Shown here: positions 7,460-16,399 of the stretch, piece after piece
How the letters are laid out: each line of letters opens with the position of its first letter
Position numbering within the stretch: the first letter of the stretch is position 1
Notes under the pieces: model-generated
What the model was told of the DNA's origin: nothing
Database searches by the model: none
Seen by the model: the letters and a program-made list of their open reading frames with translations, nothing else
Assembly (NCBI GenBank): GCA_017847725.1
Contig: JAGAXW010000003.1
Span: 62,001 to 126,000, forward strand
Reading direction: 5' to 3'
Origin: Prevotella sp.
Lineage (GTDB): Bacteria; Bacteroidota; Bacteroidia; Bacteroidales; Bacteroidaceae
Length of the DNA: 64,000 bases
Translations under genes and position numbers: made by a program

Positions 7460-9469
7460 TTAGGGTTCATAATCCAATCCTGCCAGTCGTCTTGCTTTCA
7501 GGTTCTTTATCATCTGCAAAGCTGCGGCCATCTCTCTCACCTTAGGGTCTGGATGATGAATGTCCGGCACCTTTCCGTCGTGTTCCTTCACATATTCTTT
7601 CAGAGGACCTTTGAAAATCATGATTGCCTGTTCAAGGGTCAAATCAAACTTCTGTTCCGCTATGGTGTCTTGAATAATCTTTAGTGTGGGAGCATCGACA
7701 GACTTCGACAATACTTCATACGCTCTCTGGAAGGGATTGATGGTATCTATCAAGTTGATGCTCAACTTGTCGATATTGATAAAACGGTTGGCAATCTTAA
7801 TAAGCCTATTGCCCTCACTCTCTTGCTCACCATCGCTACTGTCGATATCAACTGGCTCCCCTTTGTCATCCACAATGTCATTGCCTTTTATCACGGTATC
7901 CAGCAATACCCTTTGACGGACTTCCTCGACCTCCCCTTCACTCAAGTCAGGATAGCGTTCACGAATCACCTTGGGTATCAAGTTTTGTGTAATGGTCTCA
8001 GCCGTAGTAGATCCACTGATAGCCCGCACCACCATCTCGTCTTGCAAAATGGCAGCTTTCAGGTCGTCCAACTGTTCTTGGACTATGAGTTTCGTCTTTT
8101 CACTTGACAGCGGTTTCAGCCCCTCTACAATAATAGTCCTGGCTGTTTCCCGATTGTCGTCATCCTCCTTCACCGTCTTGAAGTGCCAACTTGGTGCCAT
8201 CACCTGCTCCATCAGCAATGATGCCGTGATAGCCTTCAGAAAATCATTCACGGCAATCTTGACATCGCCCTGTTCTGCATCAGGCATAGCAATCATATTC
8301 ACAAACTTAGCCGTCTCTTTTCCTTCACAGTCACGAGTACAACGACCTATAATCTGAATAACCTCCGTCAACGAGCCACGTACACCTATTGTCAGACAGA
8401 CCTCACACCATTGCCAGTCGAACCCCTCTTTAGCAGTGCCTAAGGCGATGATGATATCCATGTCCTCGCGACGTTTCATCTGCTGCAGATAGCCCTGCAC
8501 CATATTACGCTCCTTTTGGTCGTCTTCCACCAAGTCAGCGACCTTCAACAGTCGCCCGTCCTTTGTACGAACATAATAGATACCCGTGTTATAGTCTTTT
8601 TTCTCTATAGTTCCTATCGCCTTCATGATTTGATCCGTTTCCGCATACTTGCCGATACCCGTCGATGCTCTGGCGTTGACACTGGGAATATGAATAATCG
8701 TCTTTTTCGTAGTATCCAGCACCTCATGGATGTGGTCCAGATAGCTGCCATGATAGAAATGGTAGCCCAACACCAGATTCTTCAGATACTTATACCCATT
8801 CAGCTGCTGATAATAATTGTACGTGACAGGATAGAAACGGGCTTCGTCCTCAACCCTCAATACTGGGATGCCATCCCCACGGAAATAGCTGCCTGTCATC
8901 GCCACGATATGACCTGTTGAGTTATTCATCACCCTACGTACCACATCACCCAAGTTCGAGTTGGCGTCGGCGCTGGTATGGTGAAACTCATCGATTGCCA
9001 ACAGCGTGTCATTGAAGTCCTCATCGTTGATTTCCTTCATGCCATTACGAAGGGTAGCATGGGCACATACCAGTATCTTAGCACTACTCTGGTGGAAGAA
9101 CTCTATAAAACGCCCCTTCTTGTCTTTCTCGTTCTTGACATCTGTCAGGTTGAAATAAACAGCAACCTTCCAATCAGCAAAGAAACCAAAGGGTATCAGA
9201 CTGGTATTTTGGAAAGAACGCCCGATACTTTTCTCTGGAACAGCTACCACTACTTTCTTTATTCCTTGGTGATACAACTTGTCCAAGGCAATAAACATCA
9301 GCGCCCTGCTCTTACCAGAGGCAGGCGGCGCTTTAATCAACAAGAATCGTTTGTTACGAGCTTCGTATGCTTTTGCCTGCATCTCACGCATTCCCAATTC
9401 GTTGGTAGCACTCGACTCCCCTGTTTGTTGGTAACGTATATCTACGATGTTATTGCTATTTTGTTCCAT
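7460..9469 (-). CDS. SF2 DEAD/DEAH-type helicase of a restriction-like defence system, YeeB-like
   Basis: A 669-residue superfamily 2 helicase. Motif I is APPASGKSRA near residue 50, motif II is DEFHHT near residue 165, motif III is MTGSYF, and motif VI is IIGRCTRDC near residue 375. The C-terminal 250 residues are helical and unlike common helicases, perhaps an interface to the partner proteins. It is presumably an ATP-driven translocase or unwinding component acting with the methylase. Downstream genes follow within a few bases (small module, GIY-YIG nuclease). Upstream it is separated from the methylase gene by the oppositely oriented antitoxin/PIN pair, so it needs its own promoter or readthrough. 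Confidence 0.88.
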   Translation of the reverse strand: MEQNSNNIVDIRYQQTGESSATNELGMREMQAKAYEARNKRFLLIKAPPASGKSRALMFIALDKLYHQGIKKVVVAVPEKSIGRSFQNTSLIPFGFFADWKVAVYFNLTDVKNEKDKKGRFIEFFHQSSAKILVCAHATLRNGMKEINDEDFNDTLLAIDEFHHTSADANSNLGDVVRRVMNNSTGHIVAMTGSYFRGDGIPVLRVEDEARFYPVTYNYYQQLNGYKYLKNLVLGYHFYHGSYLDHIHEVLDTTKKTIIHIPSVNARASTGIGKYAETDQIMKAIGTIEKKDYNTGIYYVRTKDGRLLKVADLVEDDQKERNMVQGYLQQMKRREDMDIIIALGTAKEGFDWQWCEVCLTIGVRGSLTEVIQIIGRCTRDCEGKETAKFVNMIAMPDAEQGDVKIAVNDFLKAITASLLMEQVMAPSWHFKTVKEDDDNRETARTIIVEGLKPLSSEKTKLIVQEQLDDLKAAILQDEMVVRAISGSTTAETITQNLIPKVIRERYPDLSEGEVEEVRQRVLLDTVIKGNDIVDDKGEPVDIDSSDGEQESEGNRLIKIANRFINIDKLSINLIDTINPFQRAYEVLSKSVDAPTLKIIQDTIAEQKFDLTLEQAIMIFKGPLKEYVKEHDGKVPDIHHPDPKVREMAAALQMIKNLKARRLAGLDYEP

Positions 9470-9474
9470 GTTTA

Positions 9475-9506
9475 TTTGTTTATTCAGATTTTATTCGTAA
9501 CTTTGC
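9475..9506 (+). promoter_or_regulatory. Promoter of the antitoxin-PIN pair
   Basis: TTTG at 9475-9478, 19-base gap, TAACTTTGC at 9498-9506; the antitoxin ATG follows at 9532. The element sits directly upstream of the divergent helicase start at 9469. Confidence 0.65.
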
Positions 9507-9531
9507 CTACAGAAATCAAAAGTATTGAGTT

Positions 9532-9810
9532 ATGACAGAGTTTGCACAGCGTATTTCAGAAACCCCGATGGCTCCATACACTGACTTGCTTCGTAGTATG
9601 CAGCCAAAAGACATGCGTATTGTCGTTTCATTCCTGCAAGAGGCCTTGGCTGAAGCTGAGAAACCACATAAAACGGCATCTGAGATTATACGTGAAAAGT
9701 ATAAGAACTTGACTATTTCACCAGAGACGAAAGAACTGATTGAAGGTCTTTCTCTGTCGAGAGATGAGATGGATGACGAAAGGACAAGATACATATTGGG
9801 ATACAAATGA
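9532..9810 (+). CDS. Antitoxin-like protein of a type II toxin-antitoxin pair
   Basis: A 92-residue protein overlapping the PIN gene by ATGA, the usual antitoxin position. The first half is helical and may be the DNA-binding or dimer part (QPKDMRIVVSFLQEALAEAE). The second half (KTASEIIREKYKNL to the end) looks like the extended toxin-wrapping tail. I do not recognise a named antitoxin family such as AbrB, RHH or Phd, so the call rests on gene arrangement and size. Confidence 0.75.
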   Translation: MTEFAQRISETPMAPYTDLLRSMQPKDMRIVVSFLQEALAEAEKPHKTASEIIREKYKNLTISPETKELIEGLSLSRDEMDDERTRYILGYK

Positions 9811-10223
9811 AGAAGAAAGTCTTTCTTGATACAAACATCCTGATGGATTTTGTTGACAATCGCGAAAACATTGAATATGCCAAGACAATTGTTGAACTGG
9901 GTAAGACGGGAGTTATTCAATTGTTTGCCTCTTATCTGTCGTATGCCAACATGGGATATATACTTCGCAAAAGATCTCTGAAGGAACGTTATCATCTGAT
10001 ACGCCTTGCCAGAAAGATTGCAACCGTAGTTCCATGCGATGTCACTCAACTTGATGCAGCTATTAACCATCCTGTCAAGGACTACGAGGATATGTTGCAG
10101 TACCAAAGCGCATTGGCTGCGGGATGCGATGTAGTGGTCACAAATAACAAACGTGACTTTCAAGAGTTCTGCCAGCTGCCTTTTCTGAGTTCCGAAGAAT
10201 TCCTTTTGCAACTTGAAGATTGA
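9807..10223 (+). CDS. PIN-domain ribonuclease toxin (VapC-like)
   Basis: A 138-residue single PIN domain, the usual toxin length. The first acidic residue is in FLDTNILMDF at residues 6-15, the middle acidic pair in VKDYEDMLQY near residue 93, and the last acidic site in VVTNNKRDFQEF near residues 110-121, so the Mg2+ site looks complete. VapC-type toxins cut RNA, often tRNA. The gene ends 11 bases from the stop of the convergent methylase gene. The pair therefore lies inside the methylase-helicase operon on the other strand, which suggests insertion or a guardian role. Confidence 0.88.
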   Translation: MKKKVFLDTNILMDFVDNRENIEYAKTIVELGKTGVIQLFASYLSYANMGYILRKRSLKERYHLIRLARKIATVVPCDVTQLDAAINHPVKDYEDMLQYQSALAAGCDVVVTNNKRDFQEFCQLPFLSSEEFLLQLED

Positions 10224-10234
10224 ATACTTTTCTT

Positions 10235-12988
10235 TCATTTCTTCGTCGTCATCTTTTCGTACAACTTAAACAAGCACTCTAAACGGGCTTCATCGGAAGC
10301 GAAGGGATAGCCTGGGTAGCAACTTTCCACGATGTCATCCAACTTTTCGTGGGCATCACGCAAGTCCTGTGGCATCTTGTCTGGGTCGTAAAGGTCGGCC
10401 AATGTCTTGTCTGGGTAGAACTCACGAGTTACTAATACTTCTTCTGCAGCTGATTCGATTTCCGCTTTCTTCTCGGCAGAGATTTTGGGGAAGGGGAAGG
10501 TGTTGTAGCAGAGTGTTGAAGAATAGCGAATATCATTCTTAAGTTTTCCAGATACTGCTTTAACCCATACCATATGGAGTTTTGACTCAATAATACCAAA
10601 GTTTATTATGTCGCAATTCGCTATGGTCTGGGCAGAGTTTAATACTAAGACGTCCTTTTCCACAAATCCCAAAGGAAGATATTCCCTATTTGCAGAAGAA
10701 ACGACAGGCACAACAAGTACAGGTTCTTCTTTGTAGGTTGAATTCGTAAATTGGTTGGGCCGATCTGCGTATTTTACTGTATCAGCGCGTTTGCTGGTCA
10801 ATCTATATTGAGAAACTTTTTCAAGCCTGTCCTTTATGAATGGAAACGTTTTTGCTTCTTCTACTTCATTATCCGTAATCCATAGACAATAACGGATGAT
10901 TCCATTGATATACTCATTAGAACCAACAATACGCTTTACGAATTTGAGATGATTTGGACTTTCTCGCTCAATAAATTCCCTATCAAAGGAGTCAAGCATA
11001 AGGTAGCCGCCTTCACGAGGTTCGGAGCCATAAACCATTGTGTTAAACAAAGAAGAGATTGGCTCTCTCCTGTTATCTATGAAGATATTTCTCGCATTAG
11101 ATAAATAGCCATTGATATTGTTACATAAAACAACATTGTCATTTGTATAAAGTTTCTTAGGGCTATTATTACAATTGCAAATGCCTATTATTACTACTAT
11201 TACATGAGCCTTGTTTTTGGCATTATTATTCCATTCAAAAGAAGTATATGCAAACTCAATTTGAAGATTCAACTCAAAAATGGGCTTCCATAAAGACAAA
11301 ACTTGTTCTCCTTGGGTTATAGAATTAGTGCTGACAAAAGCACATTTGGTGGATGTCCTTTTAATATAGTTAGCTGCTTTCCAAAACCAAATGGCAATAT
11401 AGTCAAGTTTTCGGTAATCTTTCAATTTTGAGAGACAGAAATCCAAGTCCTCTTTATGTTCCTCTTCTTGATTCCTGCTTCCCAAATACGGCGGATTGCC
11501 AAACACAAACACTTCTTCATCTTTGGTATGCGGGCAAACTGTATTCCAATCTATGCGGCAGGCATTGCCACAGACGATTTGGGTGATGTTCTTCAGAGGC
11601 AGGGCTTTGGTGTTGACGCCAAAGTTCTCGTTGAGTTTCGTGTTCATCTGATGCTCGGCGAGCCAAAGAGAGAGCATGGCCACCTCGTGGGGGAAGTCAA
11701 GCAACTCGATGCCATAGAACTGATTGAGGCTAATAACGCTATTGTCAACAAACAGGATCTCACCCTCTGGGGTACACTTACGCTCCAGACCAAGGATATC
11801 CATTTCAAGGAAACGAAGGCTTTTATAAGTGATAATCAAGAAGTTACCGCTGCCACAGGCTGGATCGAAGAATTTCATCTTGCTCATGCGCTTCAGCAAT
11901 GCTTCACACTTGCGCTTGACAGCCTTACATTCATCATAGAACTGTTTACTGTTGAGGACTCCGATATCCTTCATCTGACGCTTTTGCTCGTACAGCTCGT
12001 TGAGTTTATTATACTCACCACGGAGTTCGTCCATAAACAGCGGATTGATAACCTTCATGATGTTGGGCACGCTGGTGTAGTGCATTCCCTGATTGGCACG
12101 CTCCTCTGGGTTGACAACGGCCTGAATCATGCTGCCAAAGATGTCGGGGTTGATGTCCTTCCAGTCCAGTTCGCCACATTCGATAATAATCTTACGCGCC
12201 TTGGCTCCCATCCGTGGTATCTGGATGCGACGAGAGAAGAGACCACCATTGACGTAAGGGAATTGCTTCACAATACTTGGAATGTGTGAGGGGCGCAGCG
12301 AGAGGTCCATCACGTTGAAGGTCTCATCCAGATATTGTGTCAAGTCTGAGCCATCGGGTTTGGTATAGCGCTGGATGCTGCCCGTAAACAGATTGTTTTC
12401 GAAGATGCCTGTGTCCTCGGCAAAGAAACAGAACAGCAGACGGGTGATGAAGATATTCAAGTCGTGTAAGTCACTGTCGCTACGGAACTCGTTATAGGCA
12501 CGAAGTTCGTCATGCAGTTTGGCTAATTTCTCTGCCGCCTTCACGTCGGCAGGACTCTCCTCCACATAGTGGACGCGCTCCACATCCATCAGCGGATAGA
12601 AGAAGGCGAAGTCGCAATACACTCGCTCTAATGGATTCTCGTAGGTATCCTTTTCGCGCAGGTCGTAGGCCAGCAGCGTCTGTCCGTCGCTGACGGCCAC
12701 AATCTTGGGCGCAGCCTTCACCACCTGAACATCGCGCTTCAGACGTTCAAGTTCGCTCTGCAGGTGGGTAGCCGTCGTGCCACGATAGCAGAAGAGGCCC
12801 TTGATGAGCAGACCATCAAAGGTCTTCATCACACCCTTGCCCTCACGATAGCGCTGGATGTCGCGCTCACTCTTGCCAAAGGCATATAGCAACTGATAGC
12901 CGATCTCATCGGCTGGTAATGATGTACGTTTCAGCGACTGCAAGCGATCCTCAATCTCCTTGTAGCCCAGCTGAATTTTCTTTGCCAT
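10235..12988 (-). CDS. Type IIG-like DNA adenine methyltransferase, YeeA/MmeI-like
   Basis: A 917-residue protein with a central N6-adenine methyltransferase domain: motif I FFDPACGSGNFL near residue 375 binds SAM and motif IV GNPPYLGS near residue 500 is the catalytic NPPY. The N-terminal 330 residues match the arrangement of MmeI-type enzymes, but I do not see an intact D-(E/Q)xK nuclease motif there; the closest segment is FDGLLIKG. Cleavage may therefore depend on the GIY-YIG partner. Residues about 520-790 form the likely target-recognition region and are visibly richer in A+T than the flanks. This is the first gene of the defence set, expressed away from the palindromic region at 13 kb. 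Confidence 0.9.
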   Translation of the reverse strand: MAKKIQLGYKEIEDRLQSLKRTSLPADEIGYQLLYAFGKSERDIQRYREGKGVMKTFDGLLIKGLFCYRGTTATHLQSELERLKRDVQVVKAAPKIVAVSDGQTLLAYDLREKDTYENPLERVYCDFAFFYPLMDVERVHYVEESPADVKAAEKLAKLHDELRAYNEFRSDSDLHDLNIFITRLLFCFFAEDTGIFENNLFTGSIQRYTKPDGSDLTQYLDETFNVMDLSLRPSHIPSIVKQFPYVNGGLFSRRIQIPRMGAKARKIIIECGELDWKDINPDIFGSMIQAVVNPEERANQGMHYTSVPNIMKVINPLFMDELRGEYNKLNELYEQKRQMKDIGVLNSKQFYDECKAVKRKCEALLKRMSKMKFFDPACGSGNFLIITYKSLRFLEMDILGLERKCTPEGEILFVDNSVISLNQFYGIELLDFPHEVAMLSLWLAEHQMNTKLNENFGVNTKALPLKNITQIVCGNACRIDWNTVCPHTKDEEVFVFGNPPYLGSRNQEEEHKEDLDFCLSKLKDYRKLDYIAIWFWKAANYIKRTSTKCAFVSTNSITQGEQVLSLWKPIFELNLQIEFAYTSFEWNNNAKNKAHVIVVIIGICNCNNSPKKLYTNDNVVLCNNINGYLSNARNIFIDNRREPISSLFNTMVYGSEPREGGYLMLDSFDREFIERESPNHLKFVKRIVGSNEYINGIIRYCLWITDNEVEEAKTFPFIKDRLEKVSQYRLTSKRADTVKYADRPNQFTNSTYKEEPVLVVPVVSSANREYLPLGFVEKDVLVLNSAQTIANCDIINFGIIESKLHMVWVKAVSGKLKNDIRYSSTLCYNTFPFPKISAEKKAEIESAAEEVLVTREFYPDKTLADLYDPDKMPQDLRDAHEKLDDIVESCYPGYPFASDEARLECLFKLYEKMTTKK

Positions 12989-13477
12989 ACTCTGATAGCT
13001 TTAGGAGCATAGCACTTATCTGGCTTTACAGGTTCATCCGTCACCAACCAAAAAAACACGAAAATAGTGCAGACCGCACTATATCCGTGTCTGAGGTGGT
13101 GAGATAATACCTGTCCAAATAGATAAGCGACATGTCCGCACTATCAAGTGCAGATTAGCCATTTATCGTTATTTGGACATCGTGTTCTAAACATCTCACC
13201 TTTCAGACACGCCGAATAACTGCTAATGCTGTTATTGTTTAACCCTCAAAAATCATATTGCCACCCTGCGCTCAGGGATTCTTGTGCCTCACGGGCGAGG
13301 CATGCACCGTTTACAGTGCTTTCAGCAATACTTGAGTGCAAAGATACATCTTTTTTTTGGAAAAACCTCATAACCTCCCGATTTTAACGCGAATTACGAA
13401 GGTTTCCCAAAATCGAGGTAATTATTATAATAATGTAGGGTAAGAAAACTTCTTTTGAGAGAGACCACATAGAGCTA
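12989..13477. other. Gene-free, highly structured region upstream of the methylase
   Basis: No convincing gene lies here. It contains a hairpin at 13056-13090 (ACACG, ATAGTGC paired with GCACTAT and CGTGT), the 126-base palindrome at 13086-13211 described separately, a CCCTG/CAGGG hairpin near 13264-13277 and a TGCCTC/GAGGCA pairing near 13286-13303. A minus-strand -7 element TATCTTTGC lies at 13346-13338, so a transcript starting there would carry all these hairpins as a leader of about 340 bases before the methylase ATG. Confidence 0.6.
13086..13211. repeat. 126-base imperfect palindrome with nested arms
   Basis: Outer arms: CGTGTCTGAGGTGGTGAGAT (13086-13105) with ATCTCACCTTTCAGACACG (13193-13211). 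Inner arms: TGTCCAAATA (13112-13121) with TATTTGGACA (13170-13179), then GATAA with TTATC. Apex: GCACT-ATCA-AGTGC (13138-13151). The left outer base CGTGT also pairs with an upstream ACACG, giving two exclusive folds. Function unknown; a small non-autonomous element or a structured leader are the two main readings. Confidence 0.75.
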
Positions 13478-13870
13478 ATGGCACACCTCGAACGGTTGGA
13501 GCAGAAAGTACAAAAGGACAGCCTTCTGATACAGTTCCTCATCGATCAGAATAAGAGCCTGCAGGAACAGTTGGATAAGGTTACCCAACTGCTCATCTCG
13601 CAGCAGGGCCATACTGTGCCGAAGCCTGTGGAGGATTCTCCGCTACATCAAGACCAATAGCTTGACAATCAGGATTTATCACAGTTGCTTCATGTCTCTG
13701 TTCGCTCCCTCCAACGGTATCGGAGTCTGGGAATCTTGCCTTATAAGATGATGCACAAGAAGGCTTACTACACAAAGGAAGGTGTATTGCAGTTCCTAAA
13801 TTCAAATGTAGTAAACTATAATAGAGAAGAAGTTGCACTTTACTTCGCAAAACTTGGAATGTCTGCATAG
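13478..13870 (+). pseudogene. HTH (MerR/excisionase-like) gene interrupted by an in-frame amber codon
   Basis: Two open stretches in the same frame (13478-13660 and from 13661 on) are separated only by a TAG at 13658-13660. The first part is a 60-residue coiled-coil-like region (QFLIDQNKSLQEQLDKV). The second begins LDNQDLSQLLHVSVRSLQRY and continues as a winged-helix DNA-binding fold ending FAKLGMSA. Proteins of this kind in Bacteroidota normally read WLDNQD at the junction, so the stop is best explained as TGG changed to TAG. It could be inactive, or give a free coiled-coil and, from an internal start at 13685, a truncated HTH peptide. Confidence 0.75.
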
Positions 13871-14021
13871 CTTTACATAGCCAACACAGACAGAGTTCAA
13901 AGCCCTCTTAAAAATCCCTACAACCAGTCAAATCTCGTACATAAAATGAACATTATTCATTAAAAATATCGATTTTCGCAACTTTTTCAGGGCTTTTGTC
14001 TTTTTTATGCGGATAATTGAG

Positions 14022-14030
14022 TAATTTTGT
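14022..14030 (+). promoter_or_regulatory. -7 element before the XRE gene
   Basis: TAATTTTGT matches TAnnTTTG and lies 21 bases before the ATG. A TTTTG at 13994-13998 is a slightly distant -33 candidate. Confidence 0.5.
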
Positions 14031-14051
14031 GCATTAATCTAAAATGACTAT

Positions 14052-14276
14052 ATGGCAGGCAATAAAGATCTCAACCGCCTGAAGGTGGTACTTGTAGAAA
14101 AGAAAAAATCTAGTCTATGGTTATCCAGACAACTGGGATGTGCGCCAACGACGGTATCAAAGTGGTGTACCAATTCGTCGCAACCTCCTTTAGAGATGTT
14201 GATGAAGACCGCAAAATTGCTTGACGTAGAACTAAATGATCTCGTCAGGTTTGAAGAACTTTATAAAAACGATTAA
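14052..14276 (+). CDS. XRE-family helix-turn-helix regulator
   Basis: A 74-residue protein consisting of one Cro/CI-type helix-turn-helix domain: NRLKVVLVEKKKSSLWLSRQ is helix 1-2 and CAPTTVSKWCTNSSQPPLEM is the recognition region, followed by the family's typical LMKTAKLLDVELNDLV end. It is probably the local regulator of the defence genes that follow (38-residue ORF and GmrSD-like gene), which are on the same strand. Confidence 0.85.
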   Translation: MAGNKDLNRLKVVLVEKKKSSLWLSRQLGCAPTTVSKWCTNSSQPPLEMLMKTAKLLDVELNDLVRFEELYKND

Positions 14277-14315
14277 GCAAAAGATAAACCTGTTGGCGTA
14301 ATATTTGAGAAGGTT

Positions 14316-14432
14316 ATGGAAAAAATATCACGAAAGAAATTGCTCGACTACATTGTGCATGATAAGGCCAAGCCCATTTCAATCGCAAGACTCTCTCGTT
14401 TGAATATCCCAACGGGCTTATTGAAAAAGTGA
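14316..14432 (+). CDS. Possible 38-residue protein
   Basis: Short frame starting ATGGAAAAAATATCACG and encoding a basic peptide (MEKISRKKLLDYIVHDKAK, ending GLLKK). It lies between the XRE gene and the GmrSD-like gene, on the same strand, with 39 and 35 bases on either side. An upstream AGAAGG could serve translation. I do not recognise it and it may be the truncated start of a longer gene. Confidence 0.35.
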   Translation: MEKISRKKLLDYIVHDKAKPISIARLSRLNIPTGLLKK

Positions 14433-14467
14433 AGTTGAATCGGCACTTGTAATGATTTTAAATTGAA

Positions 14468-16399
14468 ATGGAAATAAAGAGAATAGACTACGGCAAGTTG
14501 CCTATCATAGATATATTCAGTGACTGGTATACGGTTCCTTCATACCAACGTCATTACGTCTGGGACACAGACAATGTCATGGATTTGCTATGTGATTTCA
14601 AAGAAGCACTAGACACACATCCCAACGATGAATACTTCCTTGGTTCATACATTTATCAAAGCAATGAAGGCGAAAAGAACAAAGACTTGCTTGACGGGCA
14701 GCAACGTATCACCACTTTGTTCCTAATATTTGCTTACCTGCGTGACTACGGTAACCTTGATGACACAATGAAGCAGACTTTGCACGGTTTTGTTTATCAA
14801 GAAGAAAACAAACTGGCAAGAAAAAATGCGAAAGTCCGCTTGCAATATGAAATCAGGGGTGATGTTGGTAACTTTATCCAAGAACATGTTGTAGAAAAGA
14901 ATGTGCTGACACAAGACGAGAATTGGAAAACAATTTGCGCAATAGCCAAAAACAGGAATGAGAATGTTTCCGTCAACCACGTTTGCAGCACTCTCTTCGC
15001 TTGTCAGAAATTCTTCAATGAGAATCCCGACATTGACGTTATAGATTTCCTGGCCTATATTTTAAATAATGTTGTGATGATTTACGTCTCTGCTTCCACG
15101 CTTGAGGATGCATTTCGTCTCTTTTCCATCATGAATGACAGAGGTCTGAAATTGAGTAATGCCGACATACTCAAATCTTCCAATCTAGAGTATATTCCTG
15201 AGAAATCCGATAAAGCCATGGTTGCCAAGAGGTGGGAGGACATTCAGGAGGATATGGGAGACAATTTTGACAGATTTCTGTCATACGTAAGAACAATGAT
15301 ACTCCGTACAAGACCGAAGACTAACCTGTTGGACGAATTTGAGAAAGAGATATTCCAAAAAGGAGTTATCAGCAGAGGAAAGACGTTTTTTGATTTGGTG
15401 TTTAGAGCCTATGACTATTACTGCAAGACGATAGAGCCGGAAGCAAAAGAGACTGGCTATAACTACGTGAATCTGGTGAAGGTTCTGAAATACACCTATC
15501 CCTCGACCGACTGGATTCCCGTTGTCATGTTCTACTATTCACGGTTCAAGACCGACAATCTATATGAATTCACCAGCAAGATGATTCATAAGAACATTGC
15601 CGATATCATTTGCGGTTCCATGCCGACTACGAGGGTTGAGAATCTTAATAAGATTATCGGGGCAATTAAAACGTCGCAGTCGCCAGTAGATGTCTTGAGC
15701 AATCATCAACTATTTCATTTCGACCATAAGAAGTTCATGAGCATCGTAAACATGGACATCTACGGACGCAAATGTACCAAAACGCTACTGATGCTTTTGG
15801 AGTTGAAATATCATAGCGATGAGCGGGAAATAGGCACAGGCATCATAACGATAGAACATATTCTTCCACAAAATCCGAAAGTCGGATCGGAATGGACTCG
15901 CAACTATAGCTCTGAGCAACGAAACCTCTATACTCACAAGATTGGGAATCTGTGTATATTGACCCGCAAGAAAAACTCCGTATTTAGTAATCTCGATTTC
16001 GAGGATAAGAAAATGCGATATTTTTACGGCAAGATAGACACTATGCCACGAACATTGCATATTATCAACAACCATAGCACATGGCTACCATTCGATTTGG
16101 AACAAAATCAGCACATGGTGCTTGAAGACATAAGGGAGATATTCGAAATTCACGATGTGGCTTCAGAGTTCGATGACGTTAAAGACATCACTTACGTGGA
16201 AAGGACCAGGGTAGAATATTCAAATGCCTATAAACCTTGGACGGAAGACGAAGAAGCGCAACTGCTGAGACTCTTCTACAATAAAACTTCGATAGATGAC
16301 ATCTGCAAGATAATGGGGCGCAACAGCGGAGGAATCACTTCACGACTTTCAAAGTTGGGAGTGCTCCAACCCGATAGTGATATTTCAATTACAGAATAG
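14468..16399 (+). CDS. GmrSD-like DUF262/DUF1524 protein with C-terminal HTH-like domain
   Basis: A 643-residue single-chain relative of GmrSD, the type IV restriction enzyme that attacks glucosylated hydroxymethylcytosine DNA. The N-terminal DUF262 (ParB/Srx-like nucleotidase) domain shows VPSYQRHYVW at about residue 23 and the signature DGQQRITT near residue 76. The DUF1524 His-Me finger nuclease domain at about residues 400-535 shows ITIEHILPQNP and HKIGNLCIL with a later FxxK-type segment. The last 55 residues (PWTEDEEAQLLRLFYNKTS then RNSGGITSRLSKLGVL) form an added SANT/HTH-like domain seen in some nucleic-acid enzymes. Substrate modification type is not predictable here. Confidence 0.88.
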   Translation: MEIKRIDYGKLPIIDIFSDWYTVPSYQRHYVWDTDNVMDLLCDFKEALDTHPNDEYFLGSYIYQSNEGEKNKDLLDGQQRITTLFLIFAYLRDYGNLDDTMKQTLHGFVYQEENKLARKNAKVRLQYEIRGDVGNFIQEHVVEKNVLTQDENWKTICAIAKNRNENVSVNHVCSTLFACQKFFNENPDIDVIDFLAYILNNVVMIYVSASTLEDAFRLFSIMNDRGLKLSNADILKSSNLEYIPEKSDKAMVAKRWEDIQEDMGDNFDRFLSYVRTMILRTRPKTNLLDEFEKEIFQKGVISRGKTFFDLVFRAYDYYCKTIEPEAKETGYNYVNLVKVLKYTYPSTDWIPVVMFYYSRFKTDNLYEFTSKMIHKNIADIICGSMPTTRVENLNKIIGAIKTSQSPVDVLSNHQLFHFDHKKFMSIVNMDIYGRKCTKTLLMLLELKYHSDEREIGTGIITIEHILPQNPKVGSEWTRNYSSEQRNLYTHKIGNLCILTRKKNSVFSNLDFEDKKMRYFYGKIDTMPRTLHIINNHSTWLPFDLEQNQHMVLEDIREIFEIHDVASEFDDVKDITYVERTRVEYSNAYKPWTEDEEAQLLRLFYNKTSIDDICKIMGRNSGGITSRLSKLGVLQPDSDISITE

